Shown in pieces: positions 25,932 through 36,184 of a stretch of 64,000 bases of DNA. Position 1 is the first letter of the stretch; every line of letters starts with the position of its first letter. The notes beneath the pieces were generated by a model, which searched no databases, was not told the DNA's origin, and saw only the letters and a program-made list of their open reading frames with translations. Origin of the DNA: Leptospira ognonensis. GTDB taxonomy: Bacteria > Spirochaetota > Leptospiria > Leptospirales > Leptospiraceae. The stretch spans positions 310,001 to 374,000 of the forward strand of contig NZ_RQGD01000022.1 in the NCBI RefSeq assembly GCF_004770745.1, read 5' to 3'. The translations under genes were made by a program, and so were the position numbers.

Positions 25932-26993
25932 CTAGGCTTTTGCTTCCGCCAAACGTTTCGATCTGTCATCTTGCACGAGCGCATCCATCAGTTCATCTAA
26001 ATCGCCTTCCATAAGTGCTGGCAAATTATGACTCGTATAACCAACTCGATGGTCTGTACATCTACCTTGCGGATAATTATAAGTTCTAATACGTTCCGAT
26101 CTGTCTCCCGAACCAACCTGAGATTTCTTAAGAGCATCTGCGCTAAGTTTGGCGGTTTCAGCAAGTTGGTCGGCAATTCTGGCACGAAGCATACGCATTG
26201 CTTTATCTCTGTTTTTAATTTGAGATCTTTCTTCCTGAGAGGCCGAAACGATACCAGTAGGAATGTGCGTGATGCGAACAGCGGAGTCAGTCGTGTTTAC
26301 GTGCTGTCCACCAGCACCTGACGAACGATAAACGTCGATACGTAAATCGCTTTCTTTAATTTCGATTTCTCTTTCTTCTACCTCAGGGAGAACTGCAACC
26401 GTTACAGCGGAAGTGTGAATCCGTCCTCCTGACTCAGTGGCGGGAATTCGCTGTACCCGATGTGTGCCTGATTCGAATTTAAAAACATCGTATGCTCTCT
26501 CATCATCTAAGGAAAAAACAATTTCCTTATAACCACCAATTCCAGTCGGACTCATATCAATAATTTCTACTTTCATGCCAAGTTTATCAGCATACTTATT
26601 GTACATGCGAAAGAGATCAGCACAAAAGAGTCCTGACTCTTCCCCACCTGTCCCCGCACGGATTTCAACAAGTATGCTTTTTCCGGAATTTGGATCTGGC
26701 GGGAGGAGCATGATTTCAAGCTCTTTCGAGAGTTCCTCGAGTCTCTTTTCGCCTTCTTCAATCTCACTTTTGAGCATATTGTGCATCTCAGGATCGCTCT
26801 CGGATCCAAGCATACCCTTTGCATCTTCGATATCTCTGGTGATGGTTAAATATTCATTTGCTTTTGTATAGACAGGCGTTAGTCGCGATCTTTCCTTGGA
26901 GAGATTCTTTAGTTGATCGGATTGAGTTGCTTTACCTAGCTCATCTTCGATGCGAAGGTATTTTTCTTGTATTTTTTTCAATCTGTCTAGCAT
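25932..26993 (-). CDS. prfA: Peptide chain release factor 1
   Basis: 354 residues. The stop-codon recognition tripeptide PAT (RIPATESGG) identifies RF1, reading UAA and UAG, and the peptidyl-hydrolysis GGQ loop is GAGGQHVN. Further RF1 signatures are [12 protein letters not shown] and [14 protein letters not shown]. The start at 26993 (MLDRLKKIQ) matches family length; the frame stays open to 27086, which is rejected. prmC, its usual methyltransferase neighbour, is not beside it. It is divergent from the EcsC-like gene. Confidence 0.97.
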   Translation of the reverse strand: MLDRLKKIQEKYLRIEDELGKATQSDQLKNLSKERSRLTPVYTKANEYLTITRDIEDAKGMLGSESDPEMHNMLKSEIEEGEKRLEELSKELEIMLLPPDPNSGKSILVEIRAGTGGEESGLFCADLFRMYNKYADKLGMKVEIIDMSPTGIGGYKEIVFSLDDERAYDVFKFESGTHRVQRIPATESGGRIHTSAVTVAVLPEVEEREIEIKESDLRIDVYRSSGAGGQHVNTTDSAVRITHIPTGIVSASQEERSQIKNRDKAMRMLRARIADQLAETAKLSADALKKSQVGSGDRSERIRTYNYPQGRCTDHRVGYTSHNLPALMEGDLDELMDALVQDDRSKRLAEAKA

Positions 26994-27050
26994 GTCTAAG
27001 GAAAGGATTGAGAATGCCCCTTTTTGATAAACTAAAAACTCTTTCCGCTT

Positions 27051-27680
27051 GTGGTTAAGGTGAACGAAAACGAGTCTCCACATCAAATCAAAGGCTATTT
27101 GCAGGGTTTCATTGACCTTTTTTCAGGCTTAGAGCAGTACAAAAGCCCGTATGCGCCTCCGATCCAAGCTCCTGATGAAATCATAGACCAATTGGTTCAA
27201 AATGCCTGCTTCAAAACCGCTCTGATCAGTGGCTCCTGCTCTCTACCGCCGGGTCCTCTGGGACTCCTCAGCATCATGCCAGAATTGCTCTTCATCTACC
27301 GCATCCAAGGCCAGCTCGTAATCGATATTGCTGCACTACTCGGAAAAGAAGTTCATGTGACTCGGGAGCTCCTGCTTTATTGCATTTTTAAACATGGAAG
27401 TGCCCAAGTGTTCCGCAAGGTCATCCAAGAGTCCTCTTTAAAAATATTAATTCGCCCAACAACCGTTAGAGTATTTCAATCTCTATTAGAAAAGATAGGG
27501 ATCGTCATCACAAATAAAATCTTAAAAAAACAATTCTCAAGATGGATTCCGCTTGGAGGTGCCATGCTTACGGGAGTTTTTGCTTACTATGATACGAAAA
27601 ATGTTGGCAAAACGGCAAAACATCTTTTTGAAAAAGAGATATCAACCATAGAATCGTTGGTAGAGATGGAAGGTACGTGA
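27051..27680 (+). CDS. EcsC-family-like protein
   Basis: 209 residues with two long hydrophobic helices in the centre ([20 protein letters not shown]) and again near the C-terminus ([18 protein letters not shown]), the arrangement seen in EcsC/DUF697-like membrane-associated proteins. The assignment is tentative. The start is GTG (27051, or GTG at 27060). Its stop overlaps the next GTG (GTGA), so it is co-translated with a lipoprotein gene; a joint envelope role is inferred. Confidence 0.65.
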   Translation: MVKVNENESPHQIKGYLQGFIDLFSGLEQYKSPYAPPIQAPDEIIDQLVQNACFKTALISGSCSLPPGPLGLLSIMPELLFIYRIQGQLVIDIAALLGKEVHVTRELLLYCIFKHGSAQVFRKVIQESSLKILIRPTTVRVFQSLLEKIGIVITNKILKKQFSRWIPLGGAMLTGVFAYYDTKNVGKTAKHLFEKEISTIESLVEMEGT

Positions 27681-28795
27681 AAGTAATATTCCTATTTCTG
27701 ATTTTCCTAATTTCTTGTAAGACAGAGCATGAGAATCTGATTAGCGAGATTGACGAACTGATCGTCAAAGAAAAATACGAGAAAGCACTTACCTTATTAC
27801 GCGAAAGATTATCTGCAAAAAGAAACTCATCGGAAATTTTATCAAAATCAAAACCTAACCAACCACGATTGCTTCAACTTTCTGAAGATCGAACACGTAT
27901 TGTTTGGACTGAAAATAAAACCATATTTTATAGAGATTTGATCAATGATAAATCAGAAAGTTTAGATTTAAAAATTAGACCTGAAAATTTTCAAATCTCG
28001 GCTAATGCCGAATATGCAATTCTACAATATCCTCTTAAAACGAAAGGTGGCTGTGCCATTTTCGCCTATTCGTTACTTAATATCACTGTAGAATACGAAT
28101 CAGCAGTTCACATACCTTGTAAAACGGGAATGGGAATAACAAGCAAAGGTGATAAGATTTTATATTTTTTTGAGAATGATCTCTATGAAGAAAAAACGAC
28201 ACATCCAAAGTTACCAAAAAAAGCGATCGCTGCAGATCAGATCGCCCCTCCATTTCCAAAACTCAAAACAAATCTGCAGTTGGCAAGCCTAGGAGAAGAT
28301 TGGCTGATCTGGTCTGGAGCCGGTGGTGCCTATAACCTTTACTTCCTGCAATGGAAAACGATGAAAATCTCTTTATTAAGCAAAGACATCGTTCTTCCGA
28401 GAGTTCTTTATCATAATGGAAATATTGCTTATACGATAGGCGGAAAAGTCGGAGACCTGTATCTGCGGGAAATTAGCTATGCACCTAACAAGATCCCTTC
28501 GCTCTCTAGGGGCGTTCCGATTTCTACACGAGAAGCCATTTCTTGGAAATTGAGCGGAAAGGATGAATTTGTCTCAGGAAATCAAAATGATCCTCTTCAG
28601 CCTATGAAATGGAAAGTACTTGGCAAAAAAGAACACCTTCCGTTTTTCTTGCAAAGATTTTGGGGCGTTGCGGGAGATCGCATTATTTACGAAAATAAAT
28701 CTGGCGAGCTTCTCATCGATAATCTGGTATTCTCAGAAGAAGATTATATGGTTTGGGAGTATTATAAAAAAGTTAAAAAAGCAGCAGATGATTAA
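27677..28795 (+). CDS. Lipoprotein with beta-propeller-like repeats
   Basis: 372 residues, GTG start overlapping the upstream stop. Signal peptide [14 protein letters not shown] ends at Cys14. A short helical segment (LISEIDELIVKEKYEKALTLL, TPR-like) is followed by about 300 residues of short beta strands with recurring xxIVWT, NAEYAILQY and EDWLIWSGAGG elements reminiscent of a WD40/TolB-like propeller. No known family is recognised. Probably periplasmic, membrane-anchored, partner of the upstream EcsC-like protein. Confidence 0.72.
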   Translation: MKVIFLFLIFLISCKTEHENLISEIDELIVKEKYEKALTLLRERLSAKRNSSEILSKSKPNQPRLLQLSEDRTRIVWTENKTIFYRDLINDKSESLDLKIRPENFQISANAEYAILQYPLKTKGGCAIFAYSLLNITVEYESAVHIPCKTGMGITSKGDKILYFFENDLYEEKTTHPKLPKKAIAADQIAPPFPKLKTNLQLASLGEDWLIWSGAGGAYNLYFLQWKTMKISLLSKDIVLPRVLYHNGNIAYTIGGKVGDLYLREISYAPNKIPSLSRGVPISTREAISWKLSGKDEFVSGNQNDPLQPMKWKVLGKKEHLPFFLQRFWGVAGDRIIYENKSGELLIDNLVFSEEDYMVWEYYKKVKKAADD

Positions 28796-28989
28796 GCTGC
28801 TTGTTCGTGCTCTTTTTTATTGATATAGAAACTGCAGGATTTATATTTTTCAGTGATGCAGTGATTCATTAAATTTTGAACATCTTCCTCTTGCAAACGA
28901 TCCTTGGAACTAGGGCATACTTTCAATCCCTTCGTATACAGAGGACATTTTAAGAAAAATTCGTTTGTAGGGAGACCTTTCTTTGACAT
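28792..28989 (-). CDS. Small four-cysteine protein
   Basis: 65 residues with cysteines at 15, 25, 44 and 52 (KCPLY, KVCPS, NHCIT, KSCSF) and no signal peptide. The spacing could bind zinc or an Fe-S cluster, but no family is recognised. It ends within the last 4 bp of the convergent lipoprotein gene. Kept because the space is otherwise empty and the Cys pattern is orderly. Confidence 0.5.
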   Translation of the reverse strand: MSKKGLPTNEFFLKCPLYTKGLKVCPSSKDRLQEEDVQNLMNHCITEKYKSCSFYINKKEHEQAA

Positions 28990-29087
28990 AGCACTTCAGA
29001 ACTTTTTTGTTTTTAATCTTTGTGTCAAACGGATTTTAAAAAGCGTACAAAAAAACCTGACCGATTAAGTCTCATTATTAGAGAAAT

Positions 29088-30272
29088 TTAAAAGTAGAGA
29101 TTTAAGATTCTTGGTTCTGAATCCGAATCCACTGAATCAAAATTCACAAAATCACGCACGTTATATGTACGACCCGATGTCCTTTCTTCAAAAAAATTAC
29201 CATGGAGGAATACTTGTACGGATTCAACTGCCCGCGTAGTTTTTATAAATTTTGTTAATCCAAATTTTTCCCAAATTTCATTTTCACTTAACGAAAGGAA
29301 AGAATCATCATTTATAAAACTTTTCAAATTTGTTTTCGAGAGATTTGGGAAGGACACGGCAGGTGAAACAATCCCATCCAAAGGTTTACCTCTAAGACGT
29401 TCATACAATGCCGAATTAAAAACTTCCTGGCCAATGAAAACGCCGACTTTCCAACCAGGAACTATCCAAGTCCTATCTTGCGTAATCTCACCAGCATCCA
29501 AAAGAAGTGCTTCATCTTCGGTTACTAATGTTTTGCGAATTAATGGATCCATCACTTTACCATCTGCAGAAAAAGGAATTGAAACATTATATAGCGGTCC
29601 GTTTTGATCAAGGACCAAAGTTCCCTTAACCACTTTTGGGGAAGGCAGTATGATCGAGCCTCCTAATATGGGAGTATTATTTTCCTTCGCAAGTTTTGAA
29701 AATGTTTGGGTATAAACATCAGCCATTTTCTGGCTTTTATATCTAAAGACAGCTTCCCATTTCGCGGCAGGCTTCTTAGAGGCCACCATAAAAGGAGCGA
29801 TTTCGCTTTCGTATTTTTTTACGATTACATCCATCGCACTTTTCCAGTTTTCACTCTCAAATACCGTTTCCTTCTCATCCAAAAGCACCAAACCAGTGCC
29901 TATATGTTCAGGAAAAATAATGATTGTTTTGCGATCATAGATATTTGCTACTTTTCCTGCCTTAACGAGCTCTTCGATTCTCTCTGCCCACCATTCTGCC
30001 TTTGCAAAATCTTCGCTTCGTAAGAATACTTGCATGGAAACAATATTTCCATACTTTCTATCTGAACCATTTGTTTTTATAGGAATACTCGACCAGGTTA
30101 ATGGTGGTCGTACTATCTCAGTTTCTTGAATCGGTTCCGCAGATACGATTTTCATTTCAAATTTTGGCAAAGGCACATCAGATTGCTGCAAAAATTTCGC
30201 TGAAAAACCGGTCAGTATTATTAAAAATAAAAAGAAAACTATTTTGATCGGAGGGACATATAAATTATGCAT
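29088..30272 (-). CDS. Membrane-anchored nitrilase-fold protein lacking catalytic Cys
   Basis: 394 residues: a transmembrane or signal anchor at about 9-23, then a carbon-nitrogen hydrolase (nitrilase superfamily) fold. The Glu of the triad is present (IIIFPE, Glu122) and a Lys lies in IRKTLV (Lys247), but the segment [16 protein letters not shown] (276-291) has Gly281 where the family has the nucleophile Cys (VGVxICYD). It is therefore probably non-hydrolytic. Related C-N hydrolase domains occur in apolipoprotein N-acyltransferase, but the multi-helix membrane part is absent. Last gene of the 36.1-29.1 kb run; 8-bp overlap with the Nudix gene. Confidence 0.72.
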   Translation of the reverse strand: MHNLYVPPIKIVFFLFLIILTGFSAKFLQQSDVPLPKFEMKIVSAEPIQETEIVRPPLTWSSIPIKTNGSDRKYGNIVSMQVFLRSEDFAKAEWWAERIEELVKAGKVANIYDRKTIIIFPEHIGTGLVLLDEKETVFESENWKSAMDVIVKKYESEIAPFMVASKKPAAKWEAVFRYKSQKMADVYTQTFSKLAKENNTPILGGSIILPSPKVVKGTLVLDQNGPLYNVSIPFSADGKVMDPLIRKTLVTEDEALLLDAGEITQDRTWIVPGWKVGVFIGQEVFNSALYERLRGKPLDGIVSPAVSFPNLSKTNLKSFINDDSFLSLSENEIWEKFGLTKFIKTTRAVESVQVFLHGNFFEERTSGRTYNVRDFVNFDSVDSDSEPRILNLYF

Positions 30273-30687
30273 ATTCTTTTAAATAAACCCTAACTGCATC
30301 TAACATATATTCTGTGAAAAGTGGAGTTGGATCATACTTTTTTACATCAACCCACTCCATAAAATCATGCTCATCCGACATCTCAATTTTCCCTTTAATC
30401 AATTTCGCATGATATCCAATGATCACGCATGGATGGTTGCCCTCATTGACTCGGTGTTTATGTATCAGAAAAGGTTTAGGATTTACTTCTATCTCTATAT
30501 TTGCACCTAATTCCTCACGAATTTCCCTTTTGATGCTAAGATACCAATCTTCAAAAAACTCATCCTCATCCATACGTCCGCCCGGAAGATCACCCAACCC
30601 AGACTTTCGATCTCGCATCACTAAAAATTTGTCACCATCCCGAAGGAAGAGCTTTTGAGTGATTTGGAAAAAACCATGTTTACTCAC
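30265..30687 (-). CDS. Nudix hydrolase
   Basis: 140 residues with a Nudix box, [12 protein letters not shown] followed by REIREELG, which is about three residues longer between the Gly and the first Glu than the consensus GX5EX7REUXEEXGU. It is expected to cleave a nucleoside-diphosphate-linked substrate using Mg2+. It overlaps the upstream SAHH-like gene by 4 bp and the downstream pseudo-nitrilase gene by 8 bp, so it belongs to the same transcript. Substrate unknown. Confidence 0.88.
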   Translation of the reverse strand: MSKHGFFQITQKLFLRDGDKFLVMRDRKSGLGDLPGGRMDEDEFFEDWYLSIKREIREELGANIEIEVNPKPFLIHKHRVNEGNHPCVIIGYHAKLIKGKIEMSDEHDFMEWVDVKKYDPTPLFTEYMLDAVRVYLKEYA

Positions 30688-33137
30688 AATGGCTCACCCC
30701 ATTGGTTTATGGTATGATCGACAGCGTATAATTTTGGCCGAGGTAGTTTTTGTGACCGGAAAAGATTGACCATTCCCAGAGAAGCCGTTGTTAATTGAGA
30801 TATGATAGGATCCATGGATTCTGTCGGAACACCAAAGAAAAGAAAGTTTATAGGACTACCATCACTCAAAAGAAAAATCGTTTTTTCTTGTTCAGTGCCA
30901 TGATTAAGAAATTTAAAAATGTACTTACCACCTAAATCCATTTGTGTTTGGGGATCGAGAATCCTCTCAATTTCGAGCTTTACGGGTATATTTTGAATCA
31001 TCGGATTTTCAGAACCATTTAAGGAATTCATCCAATCATTAAAATCTGCGAATTCTACTGTTTTCGTCGAACCAGATACTAAAAATAATTGGACCTTGTT
31101 ACCGTTTATAATCCAATCCTCGAACTGATCGCGTTTGATGACACTATCACCAGTCACACCTATGACCATATCGGATCCGTACCATTCTTCCGGATTTATT
31201 TGTTGAAAATTCTTGTATATGTAACTTTCATTCGCGGCAATTTTCAAATCGACGCAGGTTACTTTCTTATTTGAATCGTGCAATCGACCATCAATGAGAT
31301 ACTTGTGCAGGAAAGAACCTATATTGCCATGTGAACCTAGTAGAATAATCTTACGTTTCGAAAGCACTTTACCTAATCCGTGTAATGTGTTTTCCACTGC
31401 ATTTAATATCGAGAATGCGACTTCTTTTGATTCTTCTTTTGTTTTTTCACCTGAAATCGCTATCGTAAATGCCGGTAACGCCAATTTATTTTCGTTACCA
31501 CCTACTTTCACTAACCGATCATATCCGTTTCGAGTATGTTCAATGGTTCCGATCAATCTTTCTGATACAAAATGAAACAAAGAAATCGACTGATACTCAC
31601 TCGGGCAATCTATCCAAAATTCTTCACAGAATTCTAACAGCGACTTTTGTTCCAAACATCTTTGGTTCAGAATCGGAGCAATGTAACCACCATCTTCTAT
31701 GAGCAAAATTTTATCGGATGGATTTTTAAGGTGAAACAACTTTTGGAAAAACAAGAATGTAGCAAGGTATCGCATCGCGTCATAAAAACCAAATTTACTT
31801 TCTTCTAATTTTTCTTTAAATTTCTTATACTTTCCAAAATCACTATATAAAGGAGATACGCCATAATATGGTTTGTTATTTTTAGTAAGTTTAAACTCTA
31901 AACCCGCCATAAAAAACTGTTCTGTCGGTATATCTAACAAAACATCTAGATAGATCGGAGGTATATTTCCACCGTACTTTACGAAGGCGACATCCACAGT
32001 TTTTGCTTTCAATCTACGAAAGGTTTCGATGAGTGAAATGATTTCGGAAGTAATATGGTGAATCAAAAATAAATGGATGCCGTTAAAATCCAATTTATGA
32101 TTTTTTCCATCAGCGATCTGCTCCAGTAAGCTCATCCGTTTTAAATAAAAGCTGGAATCTATCTGAGTTCTTTTTTTATTAAAACTAAAATTTAAAACTC
32201 TATCTAGTCTAGATAAATCAACATAGACTTCTGCTCTTCCCAATTTTGCTAGAATGGTATTTCCATCCTTGATGATGTTTGCGATGTCTGTATCTTCCAA
32301 AATTAGAATTAATTTTTTCATCAACGGAAGTGTATTTTCAGGACTGGATGAGATTAAAAGTTGGCGAAACTGATCCTCCCAGTAAAAGTTAATATGCGTG
32401 AGGCGTCCAAAAGGTGTTTTTTCAATTTGCTCAAATACTTTGCTAAAATGTCGATTCTCTTCCTCGAAAAAAGTTTCGCCTTTCTGTGCCGCGCTCAAAA
32501 TACTATTGGTAAGAGACTCACTAATTTTGGAAAGCCCTGCTATATAAGTCCTTCGGCCTATTTCATCAACTCTCTCATGTAAGATATTTGCCAGGTTTAG
32601 AGAGGACCCTTCAGCAGAATCAATGGTGATACGTAAGAAAAAATCACCGCTATTAACATTGCTCGGTACTCTTTCCAATAAAATTTGATAATTAACGACA
32701 GTTTCTTTATCCATTTCATAAAATGGAAACAGTAACGCAATGGACGGATTCGAGCGCCCATCTTCGCCATAAAATTCTGGATGTAATTTTCTAGCGATTG
32801 ACTGTCTTTGAAAGGTTCCCAAAACGATGCGGAGATCATCTTCAAATTGTGATCTGAATAATATCCATTCACTCAAAACTCCCGCTTTGGAATACACCTG
32901 TACATGATGAATATGCATATCTATCAGTTCATGATTGATATTAGGATTTATTTTATAGAGAAACGAAACATCCCCAGGAACGAGATGTAATTGGTTTCCA
33001 ATTTCCTCAGCTAACGATCTAGACAAAATGGAGAGACCAAAAAATATCCGTAAATTTGATAAATCTAATTCCCAAACATGCTCACCAGTTTGAATCAGCG
33101 AAGGACCGAGAGAGGTTTGTATTTCTTTAATATTCAT
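30684..33137 (-). CDS. Large SAHH-like NAD-binding protein with novel N-terminal region
   Basis: 817 residues. From about 345 onward it follows S-adenosylhomocysteine hydrolase: the HxT region ([18 protein letters not shown]), DDGGD-like EDGGY (481-485), GTIEHTRNG (like VEETTTG), [14 protein letters not shown], a Rossmann loop GSHGNIG (601-607), [13 protein letters not shown], and [12 protein letters not shown] near the end. Several catalytic positions differ from true SAHH, so the reaction may have changed. The first 340 residues match nothing I recognise. Flanked by a divergent MDR dehydrogenase (8-bp gap) and a Nudix hydrolase (4-bp overlap). Confidence 0.75.
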   Translation of the reverse strand: MNIKEIQTSLGPSLIQTGEHVWELDLSNLRIFFGLSILSRSLAEEIGNQLHLVPGDVSFLYKINPNINHELIDMHIHHVQVYSKAGVLSEWILFRSQFEDDLRIVLGTFQRQSIARKLHPEFYGEDGRSNPSIALLFPFYEMDKETVVNYQILLERVPSNVNSGDFFLRITIDSAEGSSLNLANILHERVDEIGRRTYIAGLSKISESLTNSILSAAQKGETFFEEENRHFSKVFEQIEKTPFGRLTHINFYWEDQFRQLLISSSPENTLPLMKKLILILEDTDIANIIKDGNTILAKLGRAEVYVDLSRLDRVLNFSFNKKRTQIDSSFYLKRMSLLEQIADGKNHKLDFNGIHLFLIHHITSEIISLIETFRRLKAKTVDVAFVKYGGNIPPIYLDVLLDIPTEQFFMAGLEFKLTKNNKPYYGVSPLYSDFGKYKKFKEKLEESKFGFYDAMRYLATFLFFQKLFHLKNPSDKILLIEDGGYIAPILNQRCLEQKSLLEFCEEFWIDCPSEYQSISLFHFVSERLIGTIEHTRNGYDRLVKVGGNENKLALPAFTIAISGEKTKEESKEVAFSILNAVENTLHGLGKVLSKRKIILLGSHGNIGSFLHKYLIDGRLHDSNKKVTCVDLKIAANESYIYKNFQQINPEEWYGSDMVIGVTGDSVIKRDQFEDWIINGNKVQLFLVSGSTKTVEFADFNDWMNSLNGSENPMIQNIPVKLEIERILDPQTQMDLGGKYIFKFLNHGTEQEKTIFLLSDGSPINFLFFGVPTESMDPIISQLTTASLGMVNLFRSQKLPRPKLYAVDHTINQWGEPL

Positions 33138-33145
33138 TTCTTGTT

Positions 33146-34588
33146 TTATTCAAAATTGACAACGACTTTTACCGAAGATGGATCTTTCGCTTTTGCATAA
33201 GCGTCTGTTAGTTTCGCAAAAGGAAAAGTATGTGATACCATGTTCTCTTCCAAAGATTTTGACACCTCTGGATTTTCTTTTAACAACTTAAGAGCATAAT
33301 GAAAATCTCCACAACGAGAGGAACGAATCATTTTTCCTGAATGAAAGAAAGTCCGTATTGATTTTGATTCTGGCGACCATTCATTTTCAGAATCGCTATC
33401 GATTAAGATAGCGCTTCTCGGACGTACCAAAGATGTTTCTTCTCCTGGCTTTGGTCTGATTGCCACTCCTACTTCGGCGGAAGAACCAACTAATACCAAA
33501 TCAAATCTTGGGACTTTTCCGGCAAATTTTTCGGAATTGAGAATAGAGATCGCTTCATCAGAGCTTCCCGTAAAAATTTCTATATCGTTTGGAATCTTGT
33601 CTTTCCATTTTGCGTAGACACTTGGAAAAATAAAAATAGATTTGTTTCGACGATCTTCTTTGTTCCAATGAAATTTCAAATTTTCAAGAGTTGCCGGTAA
33701 TAATGATAATTCGTCTACAACTAGTTCTGTAAGATGAGACAGTCCGCCCATAACTTGGCCATTCGTTGTTTTTAAATGAACTTCACGTTTTGCAAAATCG
33801 AGAGCCGATGCGAAACCACTAGTGGTACTCGTAGTATCATAAACTATATCAAACTTCTGTTTTAAAGACTCAGCTGAAACTTCTCTAAGATCAACTATCT
33901 CATCAGCACCCATTTTTTGGGCCAACGATATCAAATGATCATGGCGAATGATAGCCGCTATGCGAAAATTAGTTTGGCTGGAATTTCTGTATGCTTTTAA
34001 AGCAGAAAGTATCAAACTTCCAAGTCTTCTCGGGCCGAGAACTGCCACATAGTCTCCATCTCTTGGTGGGGAGGCAATAATCGCCTGTAAGGCGGCTGCA
34101 AATGGTTCCATCAGCACGGCTACCTTCTCAGAAGTACCTGCCGTTTCGATGGCCGCGTTTTGAGGCACGAGAATATATGGACCAAAGCCACCTGGCAATC
34201 GATCGATTCCTAATACCTTTCTTTCGGGTGAGTGCGTAGGTATTCCTTCTTCACAAAAAGCGTCTTTTTTGAGATCTCCTCTTGCTTCGTATGTATCGTT
34301 GATTTCGATGACGTACTGCTTTGTCGGTACTTCTCCAACGCTTTCTGCGAGCACTTCGTGACCAATAATTTGTGGCAAAGGGTGAGGCAGGAATCTTCGG
34401 TCGATATCTGTGGAGCAGACGCCGCAGGATTTTGTTTTTAGTAATTTATAGCCAGGTCCTACCTTGAGATACGGCTTCTCATTTCTAAGGATCTCCCAAC
34501 CAGACTCTAGACTGCCAGTATATTCGTAGTCGGCTTCAACAAAAGAATCATCTGAGGTATAATCGAGTGCTTTAAATTTGATCTGCAT
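33146..34588 (-). CDS. Divergent MDR (alcohol-dehydrogenase-like) oxidoreductase
   Basis: 480 residues, about 130 longer than usual MDR enzymes. The N-terminal catalytic zinc site is recognisable (KSCGVCSTDID and IIGHE), but the four-Cys structural zinc lobe is missing, replaced by a segment with single Cys and His (AFCEEGIPTHSPERK). The nucleotide loop reads VLGPRRLGSL rather than the canonical GxGxxG. Extra material lies in the C-terminal half. Its start directly follows the rhomboid stop, and an SAHH-like gene follows after 8 bp. Substrate unknown; a partner of the SAHH-like protein is the natural inference. Confidence 0.8.
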   Translation of the reverse strand: MQIKFKALDYTSDDSFVEADYEYTGSLESGWEILRNEKPYLKVGPGYKLLKTKSCGVCSTDIDRRFLPHPLPQIIGHEVLAESVGEVPTKQYVIEINDTYEARGDLKKDAFCEEGIPTHSPERKVLGIDRLPGGFGPYILVPQNAAIETAGTSEKVAVLMEPFAAALQAIIASPPRDGDYVAVLGPRRLGSLILSALKAYRNSSQTNFRIAAIIRHDHLISLAQKMGADEIVDLREVSAESLKQKFDIVYDTTSTTSGFASALDFAKREVHLKTTNGQVMGGLSHLTELVVDELSLLPATLENLKFHWNKEDRRNKSIFIFPSVYAKWKDKIPNDIEIFTGSSDEAISILNSEKFAGKVPRFDLVLVGSSAEVGVAIRPKPGEETSLVRPRSAILIDSDSENEWSPESKSIRTFFHSGKMIRSSRCGDFHYALKLLKENPEVSKSLEENMVSHTFPFAKLTDAYAKAKDPSSVKVVVNFE

Positions 34589-35248
34589 CTATCTATTGTT
34601 GATAAAAAACAAAAGAATGATCGTCAATGTAAAAAATGTAAGGTTTAATAGAAATCCAAGTTGTATTTCTTTTCGTTCCTTTTGGTCTAAAAAATAAGCC
34701 GTAATGAAAACAGAAAAAAAGCCACCTAGATGTGCCCAATGAGCAATGTAATCACGTGCAAATAAATTTGTGATATCAGAATAGATGCTCAACCACGCGA
34801 ATAAAAAAACTGGGAAAGGAATGGTTTTATTTTTTGCAATGGGAAATCTGAAAGGCGATAGAAGTGCAGCAACACAAGCAAGTCCGGAGATGGCTCCACT
34901 TGCTCCGACCACGGGAGTCGTATCGCCGAGCAATATTCCTCTCACTACCCAATCGCCTAAGATCGATAGAAATCCAGCCATAAAATAGAAAAGCAACCAT
35001 CTAACTTTTCCAACACGATTTTCAACAACTCTTCCTAGAATTAATAGATAAAACATATTAGAGAATAAATGAGAAAACGTGGAATGAAAGAAAGTGCTAA
35101 GTAACCAATTGATAGGTTGAAATTCACCGGGCGTCGCTATGAAATAGCGATCAATCGCATAAGGAAAAAAAATCTGCATAAAAGGGAAAAGCAAAATCAT
35201 AAAAATTGCGAAGCCGGCTGTTAAAGGAAATTCCCAGATGAATGTCAT
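34589..35248 (-). CDS. Rhomboid-family intramembrane serine protease
   Basis: 219 residues with six predicted transmembrane helices. Active-site Ser in GASGAISG and His in HWAHLGGF form the rhomboid dyad, and the amphipathic HSTFSHLFSNMFYLLI segment corresponds to the HxxxxHxxxN oxyanion motif. It cleaves single-pass membrane proteins within the bilayer. It is second in a minus-strand run, abutting the MDR gene with no gap; a membrane-anchored substrate encoded in the same run (the pseudo-nitrilase or the secreted helical protein) is a testable idea. Confidence 0.92.
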   Translation of the reverse strand: MTFIWEFPLTAGFAIFMILLFPFMQIFFPYAIDRYFIATPGEFQPINWLLSTFFHSTFSHLFSNMFYLLILGRVVENRVGKVRWLLFYFMAGFLSILGDWVVRGILLGDTTPVVGASGAISGLACVAALLSPFRFPIAKNKTIPFPVFLFAWLSIYSDITNLFARDYIAHWAHLGGFFSVFITAYFLDQKERKEIQLGFLLNLTFFTLTIILLFFINNR

Positions 35249-35260
35249 ATATTCTGTATC

Positions 35261-36088
35261 TTATTTTATCGTCGTTGGTTTCGGAGGCTTTGCTTCTTCC
35301 GGATTTCTTTGATATGCTGGATCAAAATTAGGTATGCCCATCGCCAATTCATGTAAATCTGGCTGCTTCCAGACAGCATCATAATAACTGACCTCGGAGA
35401 AGGAATCAAAATTGCTATCATACAAAAAGCGTAAGTATTTTTCCCTGTCATTGATGATGATTCGGTGGATTTCTGATACTAATCCTTCAAAGGTTCTTAC
35501 TTCCTTATTGAAATCATCAATAGAATCATGAAGCAAACCTAACATTACAATATATTTCTCAGCCTGCTTTAAAGATTTAAGAGCAAAGGAGAACTCTTGT
35601 AATTTCATTAAGTATAGATAGGGTCGAATATTTTTGCCAATCATTAACCTTTGTTTGGCAACCGCAATTTCACGGTACCCTAGGCGAAGATAAAGTTTGG
35701 TTTCCGTTTTCTCTTTTCCATTCGCAAGGCGGGCCAGTCGACCAAGTTCTTCGTCGAGCTCCTTAACCTCCTCATCTAAGACCAAAATATAAAGCTGTAT
35801 CATGAGCCCTTGGGTCCTTCGTAGTTCAGCGTAGGATCTTCCTAGATCCATTTGAAGGTGTAATATTTCTGATTCTATATGATGCTGGACACATCGTTTG
35901 AAGTACTTTTTCTGGTCTGCACTTCCACGATTAGATATGGTAGAACTCAAGATTTTTAAGAATTCAAAATTGTCTTTTAGACCATAACTGACTCGAATCA
36001 GCTGAGTGGCCTTTGAGCTTGCCTGATCTGGTATCGAGTCAGTAAAAGCTACCATTAACAATAATAAAATACAGGCAATTCTCAACAT
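35261..36088 (-). CDS. Secreted helical protein, function unknown
   Basis: 275 residues: an N-terminal signal peptide (MLRIACILLLLMVAFTDS) followed by an almost wholly alpha-helical, charged body with a strong heptad-like stretch at about 105-125 (VLDEEVKELDEELGRLARL) and a Pro-rich C-terminal tail (EEAKPPKPTT). Family not recognised. First gene of the minus-strand run continuing through rhomboid, MDR, SAHH-like, Nudix and pseudo-nitrilase genes (12-bp gap to the rhomboid gene). Probably periplasmic. Confidence 0.72.
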   Translation of the reverse strand: MLRIACILLLLMVAFTDSIPDQASSKATQLIRVSYGLKDNFEFLKILSSTISNRGSADQKKYFKRCVQHHIESEILHLQMDLGRSYAELRRTQGLMIQLYILVLDEEVKELDEELGRLARLANGKEKTETKLYLRLGYREIAVAKQRLMIGKNIRPYLYLMKLQEFSFALKSLKQAEKYIVMLGLLHDSIDDFNKEVRTFEGLVSEIHRIIINDREKYLRFLYDSNFDSFSEVSYYDAVWKQPDLHELAMGIPNFDPAYQRNPEEAKPPKPTTIK

Positions 36089-36184
36089 CTGTGTCCCTAT
36101 CTTCGGTCAGGTTTTGAATTCATTAACAAGATAAAAAAGAAAAGACAATGTAGTATCCTTTCCGAAGATTATGTCTAAAAGTCC

